Source: CALCCV01 sp964388665 (GTDB lineage Bacteria > Bdellovibrionota > Bdellovibrionia > Bdellovibrionales > Bdellovibrionaceae). From it: a DNA stretch of 64,000 nucleotides. The notes under the pieces were generated by a model. It did no database searches. It saw nothing but the letters and a program-made list of their open reading frames with translations, and had not been told where the DNA came from. Positions within the stretch are counted from its first letter, which is position 1, and each line of letters begins with the position of its first letter. Below, in pieces: positions 53,439 to 62,251 of this stretch. A program made the translations under genes and the position numbers. The stretch covers positions 1 through 64,000 of the forward strand of contig CAYMBJ010000013.1 of the NCBI GenBank assembly GCA_964388665.1, written 5' to 3'.

Positions 53439-53830
53439 TTTCCCTCCTTGGAAAACTCTCAATTTAAAATAAATGTTGGCAGCACAATGGTCAATTTAGC
53501 GAAGATGAGGGATTTGTTAGAATTTCATTCCGATGCTGTCAAAAAGAGGAACCGAAAACGAAAATGAATGCTGCCATCCCTATTGCCCTGCCCTTCAATA
53601 TTTTCAATTCATTAAAGTGCAGACTCAACCGCAAAACCAAATCTGAATTGAAAACCAGTCTAAAGAGTTCTGGATGAAAGTATTTTTTTCGCTGATCTAC
53701 GAGGGGCAGGTCTATGAAAAGGCTCGACAGGACTGGCCTTAGGCAGCGCTATCGAGCAAGAAAAAATGAGTTTTTCAGGAGCCGGTTAATCAAAGAGTTC
53801 GATGTTTTTGAACTCTATCATTTCGGCGCA
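53439..53830. other. Intergenic region without a supported gene
   Basis: About 390 bp between the PhoD-like gene and the small basic protein gene, both minus strand. It is AT-rich and holds no coding-like frame beyond a plus-strand ORF that is an antisense shadow. No hairpin or repeat stands out. Confidence 0.4.
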
Positions 53831-54226
53831 CTACGCGGCGTACTTGGTGCCGTGTGCTTTGTCCCAACGAGGTTTCAGTTTTTTGTATTTCTTGTAATCC
53901 TGTTGGTAGGCCTTGTTGTACTCTCTTGTGTACTTTGAAAACGCCGTGTCCAAAAATTTATAATATGCTTTGTAGCAATAGTTCGAAAAAAACTTTGTCA
54001 TCCACTGATGAGGACCTTTTGTCGGAAAGTCGTACTTAGCAAAGAAACTCTTCATTTGGTGGTTAAATTCTTTCCACCACTGATTCGCTTCTTTTTTATG
54101 AATAAAATTGCCTACAAATACGGGTTTCCCTTCAAAATAACAGCCGACTTCCCAGCCATGGCCTACGGGCTTACTGTATGCTTTAAAATTATACCCATAG
54201 TGCTTGTAGTTCTTTGTCTTAGTCAT
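53831..54226 (-). CDS. Small basic, aromatic-rich protein
   Basis: A 131-residue protein. The ATG at 54226 has AAAGGAGACGAA upstream and is preferred to the longer frame at 54250. It has no signal or membrane segment. Composition is extreme: Lys, Tyr, Trp, Phe and His dominate ('NQWWKEFNHQMKSFFAKYDF', 'NYCYKAYYKFLDTAF', 'YQQDYKKYKKLKPRW'). It may bind nucleic acid or be an uncharacterised cytoplasmic effector. No family is recognised. It lies downstream of the transketolase gene but with its own good ribosome-binding site. Confidence 0.65.
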   Translation of the reverse strand: MTKTKNYKHYGYNFKAYSKPVGHGWEVGCYFEGKPVFVGNFIHKKEANQWWKEFNHQMKSFFAKYDFPTKGPHQWMTKFFSNYCYKAYYKFLDTAFSKYTREYNKAYQQDYKKYKKLKPRWDKAHGTKYAA

Positions 54227-54347
54227 TTCGTCTCCTTTATATATTCTCATTGTTGAGAAAATCTAAAGTGACTATCGGATGGTTTCTAAAATTACATTAG
54301 GACACGCTCTAGGCTTTGCAATTTAAAAGCAGTCGAAACGACACGTC

Positions 54348-56387
54348 CTATGACCAGCTCATTTCAAAAATCTTTGCGACAATCCGTTCCGGAGACAAAC
54401 CGTGCTTTTGGTACAGGTCCATCGAACTGTATGCGCTTTGGCCAAATTCGCCTTCAACTCCCAACTGCAGATAAGAAACCTTTGGAAGATCCTGGCCCCA
54501 TTTTAAAATCTCGTTGCCAATCATTTGCCCTAGTCCACCGATGATCTGATGGTCTTCAAAAATAACGAGATTGCCATTGGTTTTCTGCAGACCTTTCAAC
54601 AGAGCCTCGTCATCTATAACATTTGCGCAACTGTGATTTAAAATATAACAACCGATTTGCTTTTGGCGCAAAAGTTCGGCCACTGGATAGGACTGCTCTA
54701 GGAGTGAGCCCGCAGTGACCAAACAAACTGACTGTTTAAATTCGCTGGTGTTATCAAAACACACCTGCGCTTTTTTGAGTTTGTACTCTGTCAAGTTCGG
54801 CAGAGCTTTTGGAAAGTTTTCGCGGCCCAAAAAGAATACAAAAGTCGGCGGAATCTGATGCCGATCTCGCATGGTCACAAACTTCTCGATCGCTGCATAA
54901 ACAAGAGCCTCGGCCTCTTCACTTGACGAGAGCTGATAGACCTCACTATGGGGAATAGAAGTGGTCATCGCTAAATAACTCAATGCCTGATGAGATGCTC
55001 CGTCAGCGGCGTCTTGAAAACCCGTGTGCGAAAAAATGCAAATCATCGGCGCTTCAGAAAGATTGGCCATCGTGATGGGCAGCGCCCCTTTGGTCACACC
55101 AAACTGAGCAAAGGTGTCCACCACAGGAACATAGCCCAATTTAGAAAGACCGGCGGCTGTGGAAATCATATTGCTTTCGGCTACACCCACATCAATGGAC
55201 GATTCCGGAAACTCTTTGCGAAAGCTCGCCACCCCTGTGGAGCCAGGCAGATCAGAAGTGATCGATAGTAGCGGCCATCCGGCCTTTTTCGCGCGCTGAA
55301 GTGCTTTGGCAACTCCCACCTGAATCTTCTCACCTGCGTCTGCGGGTTTCTCTGAAGACTTTCGCTTTATTTCCGCCTCTTTTTGGATGAGATCATCAAC
55401 TAGACTCTGGAACGCGGCTGGATAATCTTCAGAATTGTAAATCTCTCTCAAAAAATCCGGAAGCTCGGCGACCTTTTTTAGCGGAAAGCCATGGCCTCCA
55501 GATTCCGATTCGGCGGTCTTTTTGGTGCCGTAGCCTTTGATCGTATGAGCGTGAATGGCCACAGGTGTTTGTGGATGCGCAATCGCAAAATCATAAGCCT
55601 CTTCAATTGCGGCATAGCAAGCCTGCAAGTCGTGAGCGTTTTTAAGAACAATCACCTTCCAACCCAGGCATGGCAATGAGTCAAAGGTCGGCTTCATAGA
55701 GAAAGCATCTTTATCAATGCGGCCTGTGAGTTTGGTATTGTTGTCACTGATGATCGTAATGTAGGGGCTCAACTTTTTGGCTGCCGCCAGCCCAGGAATT
55801 GCCGCAAAGGCCTCCTTCGCCTCGCCCTCCATGCACGCACCATCAGAAATAACACTAAACACACAGCGATTTTTTTGCGAGAGCTTTTCGCCAATGGCCA
55901 ACCCCTGAGACTGTGGAAAGGCGGACCCCAAAGGTCCATTACTTAAAAACACGGCTTCCGGAAAGAGATGCACCTCACCATGTCCGGTCAGTTTGGATTC
56001 GATCGAGCGAAACTCTTTGAGTGCATCCAAGTCCAGGCCCGCTAACTCATAGTTGGCTTTGAGCGCATAGAGGCCATTTTCCGCATGTCCGATGTCATTA
56101 ACAAAATGAAAAAGCTCCGTCCAATCCTTGCCAGCCTCCTTGGCTTTGCAAAACATAAATGCATGCGCCGCCGACATCAGCTCCGCCACAGCAGCAGGCC
56201 CACCAAAGTGACAAGCCGCTCCTCCTAAAACTGCATACATATCCATCAGACTCACGAGAGCACGCGTTGCGCGTGGATCCGCGGCAGCCACCTCGCCTCC
56301 CTGTTTGTTCTTAATTTTGACAGCAAATTGAGGATCACGTTGGGGATTAGCAAATAATTTTGATGACACCGGCAATGGCTTCAACAT
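54348..56387 (-). CDS. tkt: Transketolase
   Basis: 679 residues from the ATG at 56387, which has TAGGAGATC upstream. The open frame to 56558 would add 57 residues that overlap the divergent deaminase start, and is rejected. A thiamine-diphosphate enzyme of the pentose phosphate pathway moving two-carbon ketol units between sugars. The TPP-binding motif is present as 'SDGACMEGEAKEAF' (181-194) to 'SDNN' (214-217), as are 'IKGYGTKKTAESESGGHGFP' and the pyrimidine domain ('DVGVAESNMISTAAGLSKLGY') with its catalytic Glu. The length is within the family range, though the N-terminal sequence is diverged from E. coli TktA. Confidence 0.9.
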   Translation of the reverse strand: MLKPLPVSSKLFANPQRDPQFAVKIKNKQGGEVAAADPRATRALVSLMDMYAVLGGAACHFGGPAAVAELMSAAHAFMFCKAKEAGKDWTELFHFVNDIGHAENGLYALKANYELAGLDLDALKEFRSIESKLTGHGEVHLFPEAVFLSNGPLGSAFPQSQGLAIGEKLSQKNRCVFSVISDGACMEGEAKEAFAAIPGLAAAKKLSPYITIISDNNTKLTGRIDKDAFSMKPTFDSLPCLGWKVIVLKNAHDLQACYAAIEEAYDFAIAHPQTPVAIHAHTIKGYGTKKTAESESGGHGFPLKKVAELPDFLREIYNSEDYPAAFQSLVDDLIQKEAEIKRKSSEKPADAGEKIQVGVAKALQRAKKAGWPLLSITSDLPGSTGVASFRKEFPESSIDVGVAESNMISTAAGLSKLGYVPVVDTFAQFGVTKGALPITMANLSEAPMICIFSHTGFQDAADGASHQALSYLAMTTSIPHSEVYQLSSSEEAEALVYAAIEKFVTMRDRHQIPPTFVFFLGRENFPKALPNLTEYKLKKAQVCFDNTSEFKQSVCLVTAGSLLEQSYPVAELLRQKQIGCYILNHSCANVIDDEALLKGLQKTNGNLVIFEDHQIIGGLGQMIGNEILKWGQDLPKVSYLQLGVEGEFGQSAYSSMDLYQKHGLSPERIVAKIFEMSWS

Positions 56388-56508
56388 GGAAGATCTCCTA
56401 AAGGGATAGATGGCAGTTGACAAAAAACTGGCCCAGAGAAAATCAAGAAAGTTTGAACGCGTCAATCTTTTACATGTGCTGTAGGCAAAGAATAGGCTAA
56501 GCACCATT

Positions 56509-57540
56509 ATGACAAACGAGATGACGCCCACCTGCGAGTTTTTGCGCTCAATGCCCAAAGTAGAACTTCATCGACACTTGGACTGCTCCATGCGCTGGTC
56601 CACCGCTATTGAGATCGCTCGTAGCAGTTCTGAATTCAGAAACCTTTCTGTTGCCGAACTTCAAGAGCGGCTTTTGATACGCGAGAAGATGGCGGATCTC
56701 AACTCCGTTCTGCGCAAATTTGTAAATTTGCAATCCCTATTGAGTTCCACAGAAATTTTAGAAAGATTGGCCTTTGAGACCTGTGAAGACGCTTTTAATG
56801 ATGGAGTGTTGGTTTTGGAGTTGCGCTTTTCTCCCACCTTTATAGCCGAAGGACATTCACAATTGAGCCACGATCAAATTGTAGATGCTTTTCAAAGAGG
56901 GGTGACTCGCGCAGAGAAGACCTTTCCGATGGCTGTCGGGCTCATCCTGATATTTCAAAGAACTAAGCCCATTCCGGAATCACTTCACCTTCGCGACTGG
57001 GCTTTGACTAGAAAGTCCGATTTCGTGGGGGTGGACCTGGCCGATTCTGAAATTGACAATCCCCCCGAAAAATTTATTGAGATCTTTGAGCCATTTTTTG
57101 GAAACTGGAACATCACCATTCACGCTGGCGAAAGCCCCCACCCCGAAACAAAACTGGGTGTCCTCAACGCAATCAACTTGCTCCACGCTTCGCGTATCGG
57201 CCACGGGATCCAAGTCGCCGATGACGACAAGATTTGCGCTGTCCTTCGCGAAAAAAATGTGACACTGGAAGTTTGCCCTTGGAGCAACTATCTAACTCAA
57301 TCGGTAGAAAATTATATCGACCATCCCTTGCCAAGACTTTTAACAAAAAATATTTCTGTCTGCCTCAATACCGACGACCCAGGTGTTTTTTCCAACACCT
57401 TGGTTGATGAATACCATTTGGCAACACGCTATCTGGGCATCACCAAAAATCAATTGCAAAAAATGAATCAAAACGCTCTGGCCGCCAGTTTTATCAATAC
57501 CACCAAAATTCAACGGGTTTGGCCCAGTGATTGGTATTAA
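56509..57540 (+). CDS. add: Adenosine deaminase-family enzyme
   Basis: A 343-residue cytosolic zinc amidohydrolase converting adenosine (or a related purine) to inosine and ammonia. Metal ligands are visible in 'PKVELHRHLDCS' (His21, His23), 'TIHAGES' and 'RIGHGIQ', with the final Asp pair in 'NTDDPGVF'. The usual Gly after HLD is Cys26 here. Length fits the family (330-350). It is divergent from transketolase. Downstream the prolyl iminopeptidase gene starts 69 bp later. Purine salvage is the likely role. Whether adenosine, adenine or another base is preferred is not decidable by eye. Confidence 0.88.
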   Translation: MTNEMTPTCEFLRSMPKVELHRHLDCSMRWSTAIEIARSSSEFRNLSVAELQERLLIREKMADLNSVLRKFVNLQSLLSSTEILERLAFETCEDAFNDGVLVLELRFSPTFIAEGHSQLSHDQIVDAFQRGVTRAEKTFPMAVGLILIFQRTKPIPESLHLRDWALTRKSDFVGVDLADSEIDNPPEKFIEIFEPFFGNWNITIHAGESPHPETKLGVLNAINLLHASRIGHGIQVADDDKICAVLREKNVTLEVCPWSNYLTQSVENYIDHPLPRLLTKNISVCLNTDDPGVFSNTLVDEYHLATRYLGITKNQLQKMNQNALAASFINTTKIQRVWPSDWY

Positions 57541-57609
57541 TGATCGCGTCAACCAGAGAAAATTGTAAAAGGTGAACTGAATTTTTATACAGAAAGCGAG
57601 ACGAAAAGC

Positions 57610-58560
57610 ATGCCTGAACTCTTTCCACCCATAGAGCCGTTTCACACCGAAATGATTTCCGTATCTGATTTGCACACGCTCCATGTTGAGCAGGTGGGCA
57701 ATCCCAAGGGTAAACCCGTTTTGTTTTTGCATGGCGGCCCGGGTGGCGGAGTGCGGCCACACAATCGACAGTACTTCGATCCCAAATTCTATCGAATCAT
57801 TTTATTTGATCAACGTGGTTGCGGTCGCAGCACTCCGCACGCTGAGCTGCGCGAGAACACGACCTGGGATTTGGTAAGCGATATCGAAAAGATTCGCAAG
57901 CACCTAGACATTCAAGATTGGTTGGTTTTTGGTGGCAGCTGGGGTTCAACATTGGCTCTGGCCTATGCCATTGAACATCCTAAGAGTGTGCGCGGCCTGA
58001 TCTTGCGCGGAATCTTTTTGTGTCGTCCGCTTGAAATCGAGTGGTTCTATCAAGAGGGTGCTTCGATGATGTTTCCGGAGCTTTGGGAAAAGTATCTAGA
58101 ACCCGTACCTCCGAGCCAACAGAATAAAATGGTGGAGTCGTACTACAAGCTCCTCACTTCGCCTGATACGGAAGTGCGCCTGCATGCTGCCAAACGCTGG
58201 AGCCAATGGGAGGCCGGCACTTCAACGCTATTCTATGATCAGAGTGCGGTGGACAATTTTGAAGAGCCAGATCTGGCGCTCGCCTTTGCACGCATTGAAT
58301 GCCACTATTTTGTTAATCATGCATTTTTCAAAACACCCAACTTTCTTCTGGAAAATGTCGACAAAATAAAAGACATTCCCTGTTGGATTGTTCAGGGGCG
58401 CTATGACCTGGTTTGCCCACCAGCCAGCGCTTGGAGTTTGTACAAACTTCTCCCAAAAGCGACACTTTATATGATTGCGGACGCTGGACACTCCGTTAAA
58501 GAGACCGGAATTTATTCTAAATTGATCGAAATAATGGAGGAGGCAAAAAAATATGCTTAA
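57610..58560 (+). CDS. pip: Prolyl iminopeptidase
   Basis: A 316-residue alpha/beta-hydrolase of peptidase family S33 that removes N-terminal proline from peptides. It shows the oxyanion motif 'HGGPGGGVRPHNRQYFDP', 'FDQRGCGRSTPHA', the nucleophile elbow 'GGSWGS' (Ser110), Asp in 'GRYDLVCP' and His in 'DAGHSV'. Cytoplasmic, with no signal. Its stop overlaps the next gene's start by 8 bp, so the two are co-translated. Confidence 0.93.
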   Translation: MPELFPPIEPFHTEMISVSDLHTLHVEQVGNPKGKPVLFLHGGPGGGVRPHNRQYFDPKFYRIILFDQRGCGRSTPHAELRENTTWDLVSDIEKIRKHLDIQDWLVFGGSWGSTLALAYAIEHPKSVRGLILRGIFLCRPLEIEWFYQEGASMMFPELWEKYLEPVPPSQQNKMVESYYKLLTSPDTEVRLHAAKRWSQWEAGTSTLFYDQSAVDNFEEPDLALAFARIECHYFVNHAFFKTPNFLLENVDKIKDIPCWIVQGRYDLVCPPASAWSLYKLLPKATLYMIADAGHSVKETGIYSKLIEIMEEAKKYA

Positions 58561-59356
58561 GAAAATCTTTTCGCAACTGCGTTCATTTGGGATCTTGACC
58601 GGACCGATTCTGGTTTTGCCGATTGTTGCACTGGGAAACTTAAAGATCGAAGACCACGCATACAAAATTGATGGAAAACCCTTTTTGGGGAAGATTGTTT
58701 TTAATGAAGCAAAAGCCACCCCTCTCCCTGGAATTATTATGATTCATGATTGGAAGGGTATATCCGATGTCACGCTTACGCAGGCCAAGAGATACGCTGA
58801 TGAAGGGTATTTTGTTTTAATGATCGACATCTATGGCAAAGGCCAACTCCCTAAAGATGCCAAAGAGGCTGGTGCTCTCGCAGGAAAATTCAAGGCTGAT
58901 CGCGGTCTCTTTCGCAAAAGAATCTTGGCGGGCCTCGCCGAGCTCAAAAAACAGAAAAACGTGGATGAAAATAAAATTGCAGCCATTGGCTACTGCTTTG
59001 GCGGCACCGGAGTCCTAGAGCTTGGTCGCACTGGCGCGCAACTCAAAGGCATTATCAGTTTTCATGGTGGTCTCGATAGCCCCAAGCCAGCCGATGGGGA
59101 CAATCGCAAGACACCCACTCTGGTGCTTCATGGGGCCAATGACCCTACTATTCCCACAGACGATCTCGAAGCCTTTGAGGCAGAACTCAAAAGATCGCAA
59201 GTGGAATGGAGCTTGGTCAAATTTGGCAATGCCGTCCACAGCTTTACCAACGAGACTGCCGGAAGCGACCCCAGCAAAGCTGTGGCCTACAATCCGCTCG
59301 TAGATGCTGAGAGTCTTGCTATGGCGAAAAATCACCTGCAGCGCTGGTTTCAGTGA
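58553..59356 (+). CDS. Dienelactone hydrolase-family protein
   Basis: A 267-residue protein whose ATG overlaps the previous stop and has GGAGGAGGC upstream. A hydrophobic N-terminus (about 11-28) suggests export or membrane attachment, unlike classical cytosolic enzymes. The alpha/beta-hydrolase core has the Cys nucleophile in 'GYCFGGTG' (Cys148), Asp in 'GANDPTIP' and His in 'AVHSFTN'. The family hydrolyses lactone-like or ester bonds, and the substrate is unknown. Confidence 0.88.
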   Translation: MLKKIFSQLRSFGILTGPILVLPIVALGNLKIEDHAYKIDGKPFLGKIVFNEAKATPLPGIIMIHDWKGISDVTLTQAKRYADEGYFVLMIDIYGKGQLPKDAKEAGALAGKFKADRGLFRKRILAGLAELKKQKNVDENKIAAIGYCFGGTGVLELGRTGAQLKGIISFHGGLDSPKPADGDNRKTPTLVLHGANDPTIPTDDLEAFEAELKRSQVEWSLVKFGNAVHSFTNETAGSDPSKAVAYNPLVDAESLAMAKNHLQRWFQ

Positions 59357-59362
59357 GGTCCA

Positions 59363-60364
59363 TTGCACTATCTTGAAGATTTTGACATCCCCGAATATCG
59401 CCCACCATTTTTCGCTCAGCAAGGCGACGTCAACACCCTGCTGAGCTCGCTTTGGCCTGTTCCCAAACTTGATTTCAAAAAGGAAAAATTAGTGATTCCG
59501 TATGCCGACGGATCACACACCATCGGTGATTTTTATCCTGAGGACAGCAATCGGCACCAAACCGGCGACGAAGGACAATGGATTGCTGTGTTTTTTCACG
59601 GCTTGGCCGGGTCTTCTGAATCTGATTTTCTGATTCGCGGCGTGCGGGTCGCGGCTCAGATGGGCATCCCGGCATTGGCGATGAATCATCGCAATTGCGG
59701 CAGCGCCCTTGGTTTGGCAAGCTCAACCTATCACTCCGGAAAAGGCGAAGATGCTTCTGATGTCTTTGATTTTGTAAAAGCCCAATGGCCGCAAAAAAAA
59801 ATCATCGCGATTAGCTACTCCCTCGGCGCCTCAATGCTACTGAATCTTCGCACCCATCGCAGTGGCCACACGCAGCCCGACTTGGTCGTAGCGATCAATC
59901 CTCCTTTAGATTTGAAAGTTTCCTCCGTACTGCTGACCGAAGGTAGTGGCAGAATTTATGGTCAGCACTTTGTGCGCAAACTGCGTCGCCAAATCGATTC
60001 ACTGATCAAATTGGGCAAGGTCGATTCAAAGCACTGCATCCCACCAAAAGCCAACTTGATTGATGTCGATGAAATATTTACGGCGCCACTCAGCGGCTTT
60101 CGTTCTGCTGATCACTACTATGAAGTGGCTAGCTCCGGCGAACACCTTGCCAACATTGATCAAGAAACTCTGATCCTTGCCTCACTAGACGACCCCTTCA
60201 TTCCCTACGATCGTTGGCTAGTAAAGTTTATATTTTCACCGCAACTGCGATTTCACTTTGTCGATCATGGTGGTCACGTGGGTTTTTGGAATTACAAAAG
60301 GCGCTGGAGTGAACTATTTCTAGAAAATGTATTTAAAAAAATTTCTCGTTTCGACTGGTCTTAG
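59363..60364 (+). CDS. YheT-family alpha/beta-hydrolase
   Basis: A 333-residue protein starting at a TTG with GAGG upstream, 6 bp after the previous stop. It belongs to the YheT/EMB8 group: 'VFFHGLAGSSESDFLIRG', 'AMNHRNCGSA', nucleophile 'SYSLGAS' (Ser153), Asp in 'DDPFIP' and His in 'HGGHVGF'. Predicted esterase or lipase of unknown substrate, cytoplasmic. Last gene of the plus-strand hydrolase run. Confidence 0.9.
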   Translation: MHYLEDFDIPEYRPPFFAQQGDVNTLLSSLWPVPKLDFKKEKLVIPYADGSHTIGDFYPEDSNRHQTGDEGQWIAVFFHGLAGSSESDFLIRGVRVAAQMGIPALAMNHRNCGSALGLASSTYHSGKGEDASDVFDFVKAQWPQKKIIAISYSLGASMLLNLRTHRSGHTQPDLVVAINPPLDLKVSSVLLTEGSGRIYGQHFVRKLRRQIDSLIKLGKVDSKHCIPPKANLIDVDEIFTAPLSGFRSADHYYEVASSGEHLANIDQETLILASLDDPFIPYDRWLVKFIFSPQLRFHFVDHGGHVGFWNYKRRWSELFLENVFKKISRFDWS

Positions 60365-60383
60365 TGCCACAGCAACGCTAGTG

Positions 60384-60968
60384 CTATGTCAGGAAATTTT
60401 TATCCGCCGCCGCAAATTTAGCTGCAAGACTTTCTTCTTCGTCATCAATACTCAAGGCGCAGAATTCCTTTTCGACTTGGTTTAGGTGCGGGACCAAAAT
60501 CTGGACCAACTTTTCAACTTCTTTTTGGTCATCAGCAGTAAATCGATTTAGCGAAGGCGAATCCAAATCCAGCACACCAAGCAGGTGCTCACTACCACTC
60601 TTCTTATCATGATAAATGAGAGGCACCACCAATTCTGAATTGGAGCGAGAATCGCAAGCAATGTGCCCAGGATAGTTATGAACATTACCAACGCGGATGG
60701 TTTTGCGCTGAACAGCGGCCTGACCACAAACACCCTTTCCAATAGGAATGAGTTGGCAGGCCAATTTTCCCTGAAAGGGCCCTAATACCAAATGATTGTG
60801 CTTGCGCAAATAGAATCCGCACCAATTGAGGTCCGGCATCGTATGATAAACCAACGATGCAAAATTGCTCAGATCTGACAACCAATGCACACCCATGGTA
60901 CCTTTGATCTCTAAATACAAATCCTCAAATATTCCAGCTTCCTGGTCACTGTTTGGTGAACGACTCAT
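60384..60968 (-). CDS. msrC: Free methionine-(R)-sulfoxide reductase (GAF domain)
   Basis: About 194 residues from the ATG at 60968, 7 bp after the upstream stop; the frame also opens at a TTG at 61004. A GAF-fold enzyme reducing free Met-R-sulfoxide. The three catalytic/resolving cysteines are present at Cys71, Cys81 and Cys105 ('GKLACQLIPIGKGVCGQAA', 'GHIACDSRSNSE'), with the same spacing (10 and 24) as E. coli fRMsr. 'NWCGFYL' and 'VVPL' complete the signature. The protein has a 30-residue acidic C-terminal tail. It protects against oxidised methionine. Confidence 0.93.
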   Translation of the reverse strand: MSRSPNSDQEAGIFEDLYLEIKGTMGVHWLSDLSNFASLVYHTMPDLNWCGFYLRKHNHLVLGPFQGKLACQLIPIGKGVCGQAAVQRKTIRVGNVHNYPGHIACDSRSNSELVVPLIYHDKKSGSEHLLGVLDLDSPSLNRFTADDQKEVEKLVQILVPHLNQVEKEFCALSIDDEEESLAAKFAAADKNFLT

Positions 60969-60975
60969 GTTTAAA

Positions 60976-61338
60976 CTATTGATCCTTTCCACACTGTGAG
61001 GCAAGTGCTATCACTTCTGCCGTTTCTGCCTGAAGCGTGACGACCATCTTCTTTGCTTTGAGACCGCGGGTACGAAACGACTGAGCGGTTTCACTCATAT
61101 TCGCTTTGAACAGCGGCTGATCTGACGTGGAAATTTGTGACATTCGATCGCGGTAATGCTCTAACACAGATGCAAAACTTTCATGATTCGCAACTAGGCT
61201 CGCATGAATCTGTGCCTGTGCCTCTTTTAGCAATTGAATGTGTTCGTTGAGTTTGCCGCAAGCAGACGGATCCGATGCCTGGCAGATGCCAAAAAGCAAA
61301 AAGATTCCCCCCATCAGCAGCCCCTTGGCAGCATGCAT
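60976..61338 (-). CDS. Small secreted helical protein
   Basis: A 120-residue protein with GGGGGAGAAGAT before the ATG. A Sec signal peptide (about 1-21, cleavage after 'ICQA') leaves a roughly 99-residue all-helical mature protein with two cysteines ('PSACGKLNEHIQLLKEAQAQI', 'ASQCGKDQ') that could bridge the ends. No family is recognised. It lies immediately upstream of msrC on the same strand and probably shares its transcript. Confidence 0.7.
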   Translation of the reverse strand: MHAAKGLLMGGIFLLFGICQASDPSACGKLNEHIQLLKEAQAQIHASLVANHESFASVLEHYRDRMSQISTSDQPLFKANMSETAQSFRTRGLKAKKMVVTLQAETAEVIALASQCGKDQ

Positions 61339-61453
61339 ATCTTCTCCCCCGTTGGAGCCGTTTCCAGCTCACACCAATGGAATATAGCAATATCGAAGCC
61401 ACTTTCGAAGCGACCTCAGCTCAAAGATGCGCAGGTTGTGGCTAATTTACGAC

Positions 61454-62062
61454 TTATCGTGATAGAAAATTTTCAAGATCGTCACGAGTTTCGCCATTTG
61501 CGTATGGCAAAAGGAGCCGCGCCACATGCTGCTTGCCACGCTCAATAGATTGCTTGAGGGGCACGCGCTCGGCGCTTTCAAAAAACTGCAAGAAGGTGGT
61601 GGACATCGCAAGCAAGGACTCAGAAATGTAGGTGAGTTCCTTTGCATTAGAAATCTTTGCCATCATGCCGTTACGAACCCAACGCCGATAGGTGATTTGC
61701 ATAATTTTCAGCATTTTCGCAATGTGAACTTTCCACATTTTTCCTAGCCGTGGGTCCTTCCTTCTAAGCGCATACATTTCGCGGTGAAAGAAGCGAAACT
61801 TCCAATAGATTTCAAAATTGTCTTCAATGAACTCCAGAGGTCTGACCTCCCGATTTCGCCGCGGGCCCCAGATCACATAGGTTTCCTTACACATCCGTCT
61901 AAAGATTTCACAGATGATCTCTTCTTTGTTGTCATAATGAAAATAGAGATTTCCAGGACTTATGCCCATACCCTTGGCAATATGATTGGTGGTGATGACG
62001 CCGACGCCATTGCGGTTGAACATTTCGGTGGCAACAATCAAGACGCGCTCTTTGGTCTTCAT
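61454..62062 (-). CDS. TetR-family transcriptional regulator
   Basis: A 202-residue regulator with an N-terminal helix-turn-helix ('RVLIVATEMFNRNGVGVITTNHIAKGMGISPGNLYFHYDNKEEI', about 6-49) and a helical ligand domain rich in Arg, Phe and Trp ('FEIYWKFRFFHREMYALRRKDPRL'), the layout of fatty-acid-responsive TetR regulators. Divergent from the transpeptidase gene; its target is not evident from the sequence. Confidence 0.9.
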   Translation of the reverse strand: MKTKERVLIVATEMFNRNGVGVITTNHIAKGMGISPGNLYFHYDNKEEIICEIFRRMCKETYVIWGPRRNREVRPLEFIEDNFEIYWKFRFFHREMYALRRKDPRLGKMWKVHIAKMLKIMQITYRRWVRNGMMAKISNAKELTYISESLLAMSTTFLQFFESAERVPLKQSIERGKQHVARLLLPYANGETRDDLENFLSR

Positions 62063-62251
62063 TTAATTGAATATCCTCACTAAAAAATCAGCATTAGGTA
62101 AAAAGCCGTCAAAAGTCTGCGAGGCTAAATCAATTCCAGGCCAAAGTCACGTCTGCCGCGCACCTGAGTGATCTAAAGGCAGAGTTCAGAGTTTTGCTGT
62201 CTCAAAAATGGATAGTTGAAGTTTAATTCAAGCTTATGTTAAAGTGGACTC

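Noticed and set aside
53714..53938. Plus-strand ORF with a GAGGGGCAGGT ribosome-binding-like sequence and a hydrophobic C-terminus
   Set aside because: Its hydrophobic half is the antisense of the Lys/Tyr-rich end of the minus-strand gene at 53831-54226, which has far better coding support.
56388..56558. 57-residue N-terminal extension of transketolase
   Set aside because: It overlaps the divergent deaminase start, is unlike any transketolase N-terminus, and the ATG at 56387 has a strong ribosome-binding site.
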